Positions 25,816-33,646 of a stretch of DNA of 55,719 bases are shown here, piece by piece. The first letter of the stretch is position 1; each line of letters starts with the position of its first letter. The position numbers and the translations under genes were made by a program. The DNA is from Aphanothece sp. CMT-3BRIN-NPC111 (GTDB lineage: Bacteria; Cyanobacteriota; Cyanobacteriia; Cyanobacteriales; JAHHGU01). The stretch is taken from NCBI GenBank assembly GCA_019359765.1, contig JAHHGU010000029.1, forward strand, positions 1-55,719. Direction: 5' to 3'. The notes beneath the pieces are model-generated. The model searched no databases. It was not told the DNA's origin and saw nothing but the letters and a program-made list of their open reading frames with translations.

Positions 25816-26310
25816 TCAACTGGGAATAAATTTAAGCGATACGCCATTCATGCAATAGCGCTGGTGAGTCGGGGCTGGACCATCATTGAACACATGGCCT
25901 AAATGCCCACCGCAGCGATGGCAATGCACTTCAACTCTGGTCATAAAAAGTGACTTATCTGTAGTTGTCGCGATCGCGCCTTCAATGGGGGCAAAAAAAC
26001 TCGGCCAGCCAGTACCGCTGTTGAATTTAGTTTCAGACGTAAAAAGTGGTAGATCGCACGCAGAGCATACATAAGTCCCCTCGGCGTATTGCTTATCAAG
26101 GGGGCTGGTGCCAGCGCGTTCAGTTCCGTGTTTACGCAGCACGTTAAATTGTTCTGGTGTCAAAACTTGACGCCACTCTGACTCGGTTTTGTTGATTTCA
26201 AAGTTATTGCTTGAAGCTGCCATAATTTCTGACCTTCCAATTAAATAGCGCCATAACCAGGCTGCGCCTACGATTGTGGCACCCGCCTCTAAAAGATAAC
26301 GTCTTTTCAT
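25816..26310 (-). CDS. msrB: peptide-methionine (R)-S-oxide reductase
   Basis: A 164-residue MsrB that reduces methionine-R-sulfoxide in proteins. Zinc ligands are Cys82/Cys85 (CSAC) and Cys130/Cys133 (CHRC); the catalytic Cys is 153 in QRYCMNG; FNSGTGWPSF and GHVFNDGP are the family blocks. The first 25 residues (KRRYLLEAGATIVGAAWLW) form a hydrophobic N-terminal anchor or export signal, so this form may act outside the cytosol; an internal Met30 would give a soluble protein. It is the last gene of the minus-strand series, 320 bp behind the aminotransferase gene. Confidence 0.96.
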   Translation of the reverse strand: MKRRYLLEAGATIVGAAWLWRYLIGRSEIMAASSNNFEINKTESEWRQVLTPEQFNVLRKHGTERAGTSPLDKQYAEGTYVCSACDLPLFTSETKFNSGTGWPSFFAPIEGAIATTTDKSLFMTRVEVHCHRCGGHLGHVFNDGPAPTHQRYCMNGVSLKFIPS

Positions 26311-26417
26311 GATCCATCACTCGGTTGCCAATTAACCAGGCCGTTTCAGCTTGAGAGAAGGCGATCGCATATCGCTCAACTACATCTCTATCTCTAATAG
26401 ACATCTCCAGAAATTAA

Positions 26418-26474
26418 TGTAGAGACGCACCTTAGCGGAGCCATGCGCGTTAGCGCTATTGGCGCGTCTCTACA
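26418..26474. repeat. GTAGAGACGC-family inverted repeat element
   Basis: TGTAGAGACGC (26418-26428) and GCGTCTCTACA (26464-26474) are perfect inverted ends around a 35-bp interior. The interior matches, in reverse orientation, that of the copy at 42973-43028. Confidence 0.8.
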
Positions 26475-26515
26475 TTCTATGAGTGCGAGCACCCGATCCA
26501 CCTAGACTACTTAGG

Positions 26516-26583
26516 TATAGCAGTTGCCATAAGGGCGCTTGAAAATCGACACGAGTCCCTATGCACCCATAACTACTGCTATA
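26516..26583. repeat. TATAGCAGT-family element with inverted ends
   Basis: TATAGCAGT (26516-26524) and ACTGCTATA (26575-26583) enclose a 50-bp interior. The left half (CCATAAGGG..) is shared with 22127-22165. Confidence 0.7.
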
Positions 26584-26590
26584 GCTGAAG

Positions 26591-26634
26591 AATTGCTAAA
26601 AGCTAATTGCTAAAAGCTAACTGCTAATTGCTAT
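26591..26634. repeat. AATTGCTAAAAGCT simple repeat ending at a stop codon
   Basis: Units of GCTAATTGCTAAAA run up to and into the TAG stop of the aminotransferase gene. Similar repeats touch the stops at 37504 and 45436. Confidence 0.7.
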
Positions 26635-27773
26635 AAAACCTGCCGCAAGGCTTCCAGGAGGCTATCGACGCTTTCTTTTCGGCTATTAAAGCCCATTAGA
26701 CCAACGCGCCAAACTTTACCTGCGAGTTCGCCCAAGCCACCCCCAATCTCAATGTTGTGTTCGTTCAACAACTGACGCGCGATCGCCTTGCCGTCTACAC
26801 CCTCTGGAATGCAGACAGTGGTGAGCGTTGGTAGCCGGAACTCCCGCGCCACGTGGAGGCTGAGCCCTAAGTCTTCTAAGCCCTCCCAGAGGTACTCCAC
26901 GTTCTTTTGATGCCGCCCCCAGCCGTTGGCCAGTCCTTCTTCGGCAATTAAACGCAGCGCTTCCCGCAGGGCATAGTACATATTGGTGGGGGCGGTGTGG
27001 TGATAGGTGCGTTCGTTGCCCCAATATTTACTCAGCAATGACATATCCAAATACCAGTTAGCAACCTTGTTGCGGCGCTGCTGCAATTTCTCCATCGCCC
27101 GTGGACTCATCGTAAACGGCGAAGCACCGGGTGGGCAACCTAACCCTTTTTGGCTACAACTATAGGCTAAGTCAATTCCCCACTGATCCAGGAATATAGG
27201 AACGCCACCCAAACTTGTTACCGTATCCACCAGCAGCAAGCAACCAAATTCACGACACAAGTCACCTACCCCTTCCAAGGGTTGACGCGCCCCCGTGGAT
27301 GTTTCAGCATGAACCAAAGCCAGAATTGCCGGACGGTGGGTTTCTAAAGCCGTTCGCAGTTCCTCCAGCGAGAAGACTTGTCCCCAAGGTTTGGTAATCG
27401 TTCGCACATCCGCACCATAGCGTCCTGCCATATCAACGAGACGATTACCAAAGTACCCACTGACGCCCACCAGAACGACATCACCGGGTTCAGTAACGTT
27501 AGCGATGGTTGCTTCCATTGCCGCCGTCCCCGTACCGCTGACAGCAATTGTCAGGGGGTTTTCCGTCTGCCAAACATAGCGCAGCTGCGACTGAATCTCA
27601 TCCATGAGGTGCAGAAATGCTGGGTCGAGGTGTCCAATTGGCGGGGTATTCATTGCCTGGAGGACAGCAGGATGGGCATTCGAGGGGCCTGGGCCAAGCA
27701 GCAGGCGAGTGGGTATTTCCAAGGGGGCGAGTTGAAGTCGCTGACGGTCGTTAATTGAGAATGTTAGGGTCAT
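26631..27773 (-). CDS. class V aminotransferase (alanine-glyoxylate/serine-pyruvate type)
   Basis: A 380-residue PLP enzyme. The cofactor Lys is K209 in SCSQKGLGCPPG; VSGTGTAAMEA binds the phosphate; LLVDTVTSLGG carries the Asp that pairs with the pyridine nitrogen; LLLGPGPSN opens the protein as in alanine-glyoxylate aminotransferases. In cyanobacteria this enzyme would transaminate glyoxylate formed in photorespiration; close homologues have also been annotated as a soluble hydrogenase small subunit. It starts at ATG without a clear ribosome site. The gene is preceded by 570 bp of non-coding DNA and its stop codon lies inside a simple repeat. Confidence 0.95.
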   Translation of the reverse strand: MTLTFSINDRQRLQLAPLEIPTRLLLGPGPSNAHPAVLQAMNTPPIGHLDPAFLHLMDEIQSQLRYVWQTENPLTIAVSGTGTAAMEATIANVTEPGDVVLVGVSGYFGNRLVDMAGRYGADVRTITKPWGQVFSLEELRTALETHRPAILALVHAETSTGARQPLEGVGDLCREFGCLLLVDTVTSLGGVPIFLDQWGIDLAYSCSQKGLGCPPGASPFTMSPRAMEKLQQRRNKVANWYLDMSLLSKYWGNERTYHHTAPTNMYYALREALRLIAEEGLANGWGRHQKNVEYLWEGLEDLGLSLHVAREFRLPTLTTVCIPEGVDGKAIARQLLNEHNIEIGGGLGELAGKVWRVGLMGFNSRKESVDSLLEALRQVL

Positions 27774-28347
27774 TATTTATTCTAGGGTTATTGCCAATCA
27801 TTGCTTGATTAGCACTCTTGACACAATAAATTGACGGGATTCCAGTTTTTTTATTATAAAATCTAGCATTCCGAACTGATTTATTATTTTTTATCTTTCT
27901 TTTCTTTCTTCGCGCTATGGGCGTCTTAGCAGTTAGCTAAAAAAATAATTATCCCAAGCTATTAACTAGATAGTGGCTAGCCGCTGAATGCTTGTGAAGC
28001 ATAGAACAGAATACTTTAGTTGGAGATTTATTTATTGTACCTTCAGGGGGAGAAAGCAAGAGTACCCAAGACGCCATCGGCTTCTTATGCTAATTCTCCG
28101 TGCGTGATGCAGAGGCGATGAAACCGCAGATTTTTGATGCCGCAGCATAAAATGTTGCCAAGCATGTAATTTGGGAAGCGAGAACTGAGATGTCCTTCCT
28201 AACTTTGTCTTCAACTGGCAATTTATTTGCAATTAGCTGCTAATACTACTCATATTTGAATAACCTACATATCGCCAAGATGAAAATACCTGATAGCTTG
28301 GGTTTGAGATTGTCAAACCCCAAATGGGTAGGATTTGGTTTCTTCGC
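27774..28347. other. intergenic region with one hairpin
   Basis: 574 bp between two minus-strand genes. A hairpin, GGGTTTGA/TCAAACCC (28300-28320), lies 27 bp behind the sigma factor stop and may end its transcript, though no T-tract follows. A TTAGCACTC stretch near 27809 is discussed under rejected items. Nothing else was recognised. Confidence 0.45.
28298..28322 (-). terminator. hairpin behind the sigma factor gene
   Basis: An 8-bp perfect stem (GGGTTTGA, 28300-28307, with TCAAACCC, 28313-28320) with a 5-base loop and partial extension by TT/AA. It is stable but lacks a T-run, so intrinsic termination is uncertain. Confidence 0.4.
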
Positions 28348-29007
28348 CTATTTCCCCTCTAGATAATTTTTTAGCTGAGATTGCAGTCTAGACCTGGCTC
28401 TGGCAATTCTTGACTTGACGGTTCCTAAGGAAGCACCAGTGATTTCAGCAATTTCCTCATAAGCCATGCCTTCGATTTCCCGCAGGACAATTGTAGTGCG
28501 GAATACCTCTGGCAAATCTGCGATCGCCTCTCGCAGTTGATCGTGAAACTCCCGCGTCGTCATATCTTCGTCGGGACTAGGAGCATCTGAGGCAATTTCC
28601 CAATCCATCTCCCCGTCATCAACCATACGGCGAGCATCCAGCGACAGGGGATGAGGCACTCGTTTGCGTTTACGCAGTTCGTCATAAAACAAGTTGGTAG
28701 CAATGCGACTCAACCAACCCCGGAATTTTTCCGGTTCATTTAAGCGCTTGATATTGCGGTAAACCCGAATCCAAACTTCTTGAGCGATATCTGCCCGATC
28801 CTGCCAGTCTGGAGCCAAGTGGTACAAAATCTTATCAACGTGAGACTGATAACGGCGCATGAGTTCGGCAAACACCGCACGTTCAGGACGGATACCTGCC
28901 TGAGAGAGCAAAATCAAGTCATAGTTGGACAGTTTGTCCGGTTGCACCTTAGTTTGAGGAACAGTTGCCTCAACCATTGATGAAGACATATAGATTGATT
29001 GACTCAT
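28348..29007 (-). CDS. sigG: ECF (group 3/4) RNA polymerase sigma factor, SigG-like
   Basis: A 219-residue sigma factor. Region 2 has RYQSHVDKILYHLAPDWQDR, DIAQEVWIRVYRNI and FRGWLSRIATNLFYDELRKR (about residues 48-115). Region 4 has LPEVFRTTIVLREIEGMAYEEIA and GASLGTVKSRIARAR. There is no region 1.1 or 3, as usual for ECF factors. The layout and spacing match the SigG group that is widely conserved in cyanobacteria; the exact letter is a recognition call, not an alignment. No anti-sigma gene is adjacent, which is unusual for ECF factors. A pentapeptide-repeat kinase gene lies 214 bp upstream on the same strand. Confidence 0.88.
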   Translation of the reverse strand: MSQSIYMSSSMVEATVPQTKVQPDKLSNYDLILLSQAGIRPERAVFAELMRRYQSHVDKILYHLAPDWQDRADIAQEVWIRVYRNIKRLNEPEKFRGWLSRIATNLFYDELRKRKRVPHPLSLDARRMVDDGEMDWEIASDAPSPDEDMTTREFHDQLREAIADLPEVFRTTIVLREIEGMAYEEIAEITGASLGTVKSRIARARSRLQSQLKNYLEGK

Positions 29008-29221
29008 GGCTGAAATAAGTACCTCTACAACTATTTCCAGTTAAACAAAAATACTGATGTTCGTGGCATGGGTAGTAACCAGTTTTCAAAGTGTCCTTAT
29101 ATGCCATATTTCCAAATGTCCGGCAGGGATTGACAATAGCTAATTAAACTCATCCCCTAGAGCTATGCACGGGGGAGAGGGATGTTTTCAGTTAAGTGTA
29201 AATACAGCACTTTTTATAAAT

Positions 29222-30556
29222 TTACGGATTTAGGAAGCCATTGGGCATTATGACACCTCGAAGATCGGCACTCTTGAAATTGGTATCTCGAATATCAGCA
29301 CTGCTTAAATTAGCACCCTGAAGATAAGTCCCCCTGAGATCCGCACCCCTAAGATCGGCATTTGTTAGATCCACACTTTCTAAATAGGCACTCCTTAAAT
29401 CTGCATCCCTCAGATCGGCATCTGTAAGATTAGCATTTGTTAAATTTACGCCTCTGAGATTGATACCCCTTAAGTCAGCCCCCCTTAAGTTACACCCTAG
29501 ACATTGATGAGTTGACTGCAATTGCCTGAGGGCATCTCCAGGATTTTCAATCAATATAGGCTGTACCTTTACCGGACTTCTAGGAATGATTAAACCCGTG
29601 CTTACCACACTAACCAAGGCGATGTTGAGCAGCAAAACTTGAGTGGCGATCGCTCTCAGATTTTCTGCACTTATACGCCTAACTGGTGTTGTTGCACAAC
29701 CAACAACATCAATAGGCAGAAGTGCATTCAGCGCCGTAGTAGCATCGGGGTAGCGATTTTTTAGGCTAGGTGCAACCATCTTTTCTAGCCACTCAATAAA
29801 CTGTGGGCTTAAATGAGGAACCAAGCGCTTAAAGTTTATCCGATAAGCCTCATCAATTAAATTGCCAATTTCCGATGAGCGTGTTTGTGTCAGCAAACAA
29901 ATCAGCGTCGCCCCTAGACTATACAAGTCAGAAGCTTTGGAGATAGGACGATTAAACATCTGTTCTGGGGGCATAAATCCTAACGTACCTTTAACCACAC
30001 TGCTTACACCCATTTCTTCACCCCCGATTCTCGCCAATCCAAAGTCTACCAAGTAGACTTTAAATTCCTGCCTATCGACCAGGATATTTTCCGGTTTAAT
30101 ATCCCGATGAATCACCGGAGGAACTTGCTGTTGCAAATAGACTAAAACTTCTAAAATAGCCACAGCAATCTGCTTAATTTCCTGAGGGGTAAAAAAGCTC
30201 TGCTCGGCTAGATTCGGAGCTTGCTTATATTCTTGTACTAAGCAAAATCCCTCTTTAGTTTCAAAAGAATCGAGGTATTGGGGAATACTGGGCGAATCAA
30301 GCTGTTGCAGTAATTCAATTTCTCGCTCATGATCTAAGTAATCTGACCAACTGGTTCCAAATTTAGCAAACTGAAACTGCTTAATCGCCACAGGTTGCTG
30401 AGTCAAAGCACTGGTTGCCCGATAGGTAACTCTGCCGCCGCTTTTGTTGTGTCCTAGCTCTCGCTCGATTTGATAGCCTTGTTCAGAAAAATCAGGAAAG
30501 TGGCTCTTAGCAGAGGGGCGCGATGCACGGCTATTCTTAGGGTCAATACTATCCAT
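29222..30556 (-). CDS. Ser/Thr protein kinase with transmembrane span and pentapeptide repeats
   Basis: A 444-residue Hanks-type kinase. The Gly loop is loose (GHNKSGGRV). Invariant Lys59 is in VAIKQF; the catalytic loop is HRDIKPEN (Asp152); DFG Asp171; the APE-like motif is PPEQ. One membrane span lies near residues 298-320. The C-terminal ~90 residues are pentapeptide repeats (A(D/N)LxG), starting after the CLGCNLRGADL motif often seen at the head of such arrays. The layout resembles SpkB-type cyanobacterial kinases. The repeats would lie outside the membrane while the kinase faces the cytosol. It is flanked on the same strand by a VWA lipoprotein gene and the ECF sigma gene, suggesting a signalling group. 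Confidence 0.93.
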   Translation of the reverse strand: MDSIDPKNSRASRPSAKSHFPDFSEQGYQIERELGHNKSGGRVTYRATSALTQQPVAIKQFQFAKFGTSWSDYLDHEREIELLQQLDSPSIPQYLDSFETKEGFCLVQEYKQAPNLAEQSFFTPQEIKQIAVAILEVLVYLQQQVPPVIHRDIKPENILVDRQEFKVYLVDFGLARIGGEEMGVSSVVKGTLGFMPPEQMFNRPISKASDLYSLGATLICLLTQTRSSEIGNLIDEAYRINFKRLVPHLSPQFIEWLEKMVAPSLKNRYPDATTALNALLPIDVVGCATTPVRRISAENLRAIATQVLLLNIALVSVVSTGLIIPRSPVKVQPILIENPGDALRQLQSTHQCLGCNLRGADLRGINLRGVNLTNANLTDADLRDADLRSAYLESVDLTNADLRGADLRGTYLQGANLSSADIRDTNFKSADLRGVIMPNGFLNP

Positions 30557-30620
30557 ATTTATACTCGGTATTGCTATAAATTTTGAAATTTCTGTAAAGA
30601 CACGGTACTCCCGTGCGCTA

Positions 30621-32309
30621 CTAGTGTTGTGCGCTTCCTAGCGTTTTGCTTCTTGTAACTAAACGGATAAACTCTGCCCGATATCCTTCTAAGTCCTCAC
30701 TCTGCGATTGACTTGCCAAGCTCAATACTTCGTCAAAAGTAGCTTTTCCCTTATATGGAGAATCTCTTAATAGCATTCCGAAAGCGGCAACCGCTGCTGA
30801 AAATTTAAAGTTATTCGAGGCTGACGTTAGTTTCACCCCTCGGTCAACTACTGGAGTTGTAAGCAGTTGAGAAGTAGCGCTATCGGGTAGTTTGTAACGC
30901 AGTTTTAGTTGCATTAACTCATTATTTCCATAAGCAACAGGTAAAACTTTATTTTGTTGATATTTCAAAGAGTTAATATTTGACAACTGAACATTACTTT
31001 TCAACCCAACAGGAATAATTTCATAAAGGGCTGTTACAGAATGTCCTGCCCCTAGTTCACCAGCATCTTTAGTATCATCGTTGAATTCTTCATCCTTTAG
31101 TCGTCGGTTTTCATAACCAATCAGACGGTAGGCTTGTACTTTAGCTGGATTGAATTCTACTTGCATTTTGACATCTTTAGCAATTGTCAGCAAAGTACCT
31201 CCCAACTCTTTTACCAGTACTTTTTTAGCTTCCAGAAGGTTATCAATGTAAGCATAATTACCGTTGCCTTTATTAGCTAGCTGCTCCATTTTGGCATCTT
31301 GAAAATTTCCTGTGCCAAATCCAAGTACTGTCAGGAAAACACCTTGCTTTCGCTTTTGTTCAATTAAGCGGACTAATTCAGCGTCACTGGAAACCCCAAC
31401 ATTAAAATCGCCATCTGTTGCTATAATGATGCGGTTATTTCCGGATTTAATAAAATTATCTTTAGCTAGCTTATATGCAAGTTGAATGCCTTCTCCACCT
31501 GCGGTAGAACCGCCTGCCTGTAGCTGATCAATGGCGTTTAAAATTTTATCTTTCTGGTTACCTGGGGTTGGGGGTAATACTAAACCAGCAGACCCAGCAT
31601 ACACAACAATGGATACTCGGTCTTTGTCTCTCAATTCGTTAACTAACAAACGGAAAGCTGATTTGAGGAGTGGCAGCTTGTTAGGCTCATCCATTGAACC
31701 GGAAACATCGAATAAAAATACGAGATTGCTGGGAGGCAAATTTTCTGTAGAAATATTTTTTCCCTGTAGTCCAACATGAACTAACCTGTGCAATGGATTC
31801 CAAGGAGCATCGGAGATTTCTGTATTCACAGAAAAGGGGCGATCGCCTTTTGGCTGTGGATATTCGTAAGTAAAATAATTAATCAGTTCTTCTAGACGCA
31901 CGGCATCTTTGGGTGGCAACTGACCTAAGTTGATAAAACGCCGGACGTTGCTGTAAGAGGCAGCATCTACGTCTATAGAAAATGTGGATAGAGGGTTGTT
32001 GCTAACTCTGAGAAAGGGATTTTCATCAATGGGATTGTATGCCTCCCGGCTGAATTCTTGCCCGCCTTCACTATCTGTAGCTTTCCTTTGGGCTAAAGAC
32101 GTGTTGGCAGTAGGGGATAATTGCTGAGATGCTGGTGATGAGGCAGGTAAGGATGCAGTAGAAGCATCATATTCAGCAGGTGCAGCCCCAGACTGGTTAG
32201 CTGAAGATCCAGAGGTGGGTTTTTCAGATGAAGAATTGCAAGCGGTAGTCAACTGTCCCAATACAGCAGCTATGACTAAAACGGCGATCGCTCTATTTAT
32301 GTGCTTCAT
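30621..32309 (-). CDS. VWA-domain lipoprotein, YfbK-like
   Basis: A 562-residue protein. I place the start at the ATG at 32309, not at the longer open frame, because it gives a proper lipoprotein signal (AVLVIAAVLGQLTTAC) and is preceded by GGGA. A low-complexity Ser/Ala/Pro-rich region follows. The VWA domain has the MIDAS motif FDVSGSM, with the later Thr/Asp in ATDGDFNVG. N- and C-terminal flanking regions (FSIDVDAASYSNVRRF; the DUF3520-like end) match the YfbK/TerF-like 'Ca-activated chloride channel homologue' group. It should be lipid-anchored, binding a metal and a partner protein. The gene lies 64 bp before the kinase gene on the same strand. Confidence 0.92.
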   Translation of the reverse strand: MKHINRAIAVLVIAAVLGQLTTACNSSSEKPTSGSSANQSGAAPAEYDASTASLPASSPASQQLSPTANTSLAQRKATDSEGGQEFSREAYNPIDENPFLRVSNNPLSTFSIDVDAASYSNVRRFINLGQLPPKDAVRLEELINYFTYEYPQPKGDRPFSVNTEISDAPWNPLHRLVHVGLQGKNISTENLPPSNLVFLFDVSGSMDEPNKLPLLKSAFRLLVNELRDKDRVSIVVYAGSAGLVLPPTPGNQKDKILNAIDQLQAGGSTAGGEGIQLAYKLAKDNFIKSGNNRIIIATDGDFNVGVSSDAELVRLIEQKRKQGVFLTVLGFGTGNFQDAKMEQLANKGNGNYAYIDNLLEAKKVLVKELGGTLLTIAKDVKMQVEFNPAKVQAYRLIGYENRRLKDEEFNDDTKDAGELGAGHSVTALYEIIPVGLKSNVQLSNINSLKYQQNKVLPVAYGNNELMQLKLRYKLPDSATSQLLTTPVVDRGVKLTSASNNFKFSAAVAAFGMLLRDSPYKGKATFDEVLSLASQSQSEDLEGYRAEFIRLVTRSKTLGSAQH

Positions 32310-32579
32310 AATCCCACATGGACGCCAACAGGCGCAGTACTTAGGGCAAAAAAGCTGATGAAGCAACAAACTCTCATCCCTCGCATCCCCAGGTATAAGG
32401 GAGCAAAGCAAATAAGCAGTACTGTTATTAAGATAGGAAACAGCTTTGTCGCCACCTCATTGTTGCCAGTATGCCTGAGGAGAGCGCCTCAGGATAAAGC
32501 CGTTACTTTTTTTGTAACCAAACGGTTCCTTCCCATAGTTAACAGGCACAACTACCAGTAATTAACAGTAGGAGTTTGC
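32310..32579. terminator. intergenic region with two small hairpins
   Basis: CCTGAGG (32474-32480) pairs with CCTCAGG (32487-32493), and GTTAC/GTAAC (about 32502-32518) flanks a T-run. These lie between the stop of the orphan gene at 32580 and the VWA start, and may end the five-gene operon transcript or regulate the VWA gene. Confidence 0.35.
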
Positions 32580-33029
32580 TCACGGGTATTTGATGCAGAC
32601 TGGCTGCCTGGGAACGAATTTTGCACTATAAGTTTCTACAGGCTTCTTGCCATACCCCCGGAGGGTGGAAATCTCTATTGGGTTAGGTAGAGGACGCAGA
32701 TCGCGGACTTCGCAAAAGGCATTCCAATTACTATCGCTGCGGGTAGTTTCGGGGCGGAACCTGTCCCCCTCTGGGTGTTTTCCTCCTAGAGCATTCACAC
32801 AGCCTATGTACACAGCACGCCACGAAACTTTCAGACCTATCGGCTGTTTTGTTTGGGAGGCGTAGATAAGAACTTCCACCTCAGCACCCTGACGTTCACT
32901 GTCCACCTTGTCAAAAAAACCTTTGTCCGAGAAACCAAAAGCTACCTTTCCTTCGCGATCGCAGATTATTTTCCCAGATTTCAGGTGTTCTTCTGGCACT
33001 GGAGCAAGAATCGCCAAATCCCGTGTCAT
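32580..33029 (-). CDS. orphan protein, last gene of the grxC-gshB operon
   Basis: A 149-residue soluble protein. The start is ATG 33029, two bases behind the stop of the CDP-alcohol phosphatidyltransferase gene, with GGAG in the end of that gene. The longer open frame would overlap the neighbour by 70 bp. The sequence is beta-rich with several Trp and Cys (SWRAVYIGCV, NAFCEVRDLRPL, GYGKKP, VPRQPVCIKYP). It has the look of a small PUA/EVE-like beta barrel, but this is only an impression and no family is recognised. Tight coupling suggests it works with the membrane enzyme upstream. Confidence 0.75.
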   Translation of the reverse strand: MTRDLAILAPVPEEHLKSGKIICDREGKVAFGFSDKGFFDKVDSERQGAEVEVLIYASQTKQPIGLKVSWRAVYIGCVNALGGKHPEGDRFRPETTRSDSNWNAFCEVRDLRPLPNPIEISTLRGYGKKPVETYSAKFVPRQPVCIKYP

Positions 33030-33031
33030 AT

Positions 33032-33610
33032 TCAGATCTCCGATTTTAAATCGCGACGCAACCGAAGGGCATGAAAAATACTTAGTACATCGTGTGTCCA
33101 AGTTGGCAACACTATTGTCATAAAAATTTCTTCCACGCTATGGATAATGCCAATAATAATCGCTAGCCAAAGGGCAATCCCTGCATAATCAAAGCCGAAT
33201 AGAGCAACAGTGGCTATAAAAAGGGTTATTCCCCAAGCTTTTGCTGAGTAGGTGTGATAGCTAGCAGGTTTGCCATACTTCACCAAATTGACAATCCACC
33301 ACGCTATCTGAGCAAAGAGAACCATCAGCAACGGCGTACTAAAGGCAATTACAACATCGAAATGCACTAGCCATGCACTAGCGAATACGCAGATATAAAA
33401 GCTGACATCAGCCCAGCTATCAGCCTGACGCAACTGCGGAGTGCTGACACCGAGGCGTCTGGCGATAACGCCATCAAAGATATCTGACAGAAACGCTGCT
33501 ACAAAACCAACCATGAACCAAACGCTCGTCTTGCCGTCAACAGCGTCCAATAGCAGAAATGGGCCAATCAGAAAGCGGATAATGACAAGGGCAATAGGTA
33601 TATATTTCAT
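33032..33610 (-). CDS. CDP-alcohol phosphatidyltransferase family protein
   Basis: A 192-residue membrane protein with about five to six hydrophobic segments. The signature D-x2-D-G-x2-A-R...D-x3-D is present as Asp43, Asp46-Gly47, Ala50-Arg51, Asp64 and Asp68, so metal binding should be intact. The Gly expected eight residues after Ala-Arg is Leu60 here. The family joins a CDP-linked lipid to an alcohol (glycerol phosphate, inositol, serine) or makes cardiolipin; which reaction this one does cannot be told. It lies 36 bp behind the oxidoreductase gene and is coupled to the orphan gene behind it. Confidence 0.88.
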   Translation of the reverse strand: MKYIPIALVIIRFLIGPFLLLDAVDGKTSVWFMVGFVAAFLSDIFDGVIARRLGVSTPQLRQADSWADVSFYICVFASAWLVHFDVVIAFSTPLLMVLFAQIAWWIVNLVKYGKPASYHTYSAKAWGITLFIATVALFGFDYAGIALWLAIIIGIIHSVEEIFMTIVLPTWTHDVLSIFHALRLRRDLKSEI

Positions 33611-33646
33611 AATGCATGGCAGTTCTGATTTTTGCTTTACTTACAG

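Noticed and set aside
27805..27825. TTAGCACTC near 27809 resembles the left half of the CIRCE operator (HrcA site).
   Set aside because: No GAGTGCTAA half follows at the required 9-bp spacing, and the next genes are not heat-shock genes.
28080..28240. A short minus-strand frame behind the sigma factor gene as a possible anti-sigma gene.
   Set aside because: It has no zinc-binding HxxxCxxC motif or membrane span and no similarity to anti-sigma proteins.
32301..32411. Longer N-terminus for the VWA protein starting at 32411.
   Set aside because: The extra 34 residues are Cys-rich and would bury the lipoprotein signal; the internal start has both signal peptide and ribosome site.
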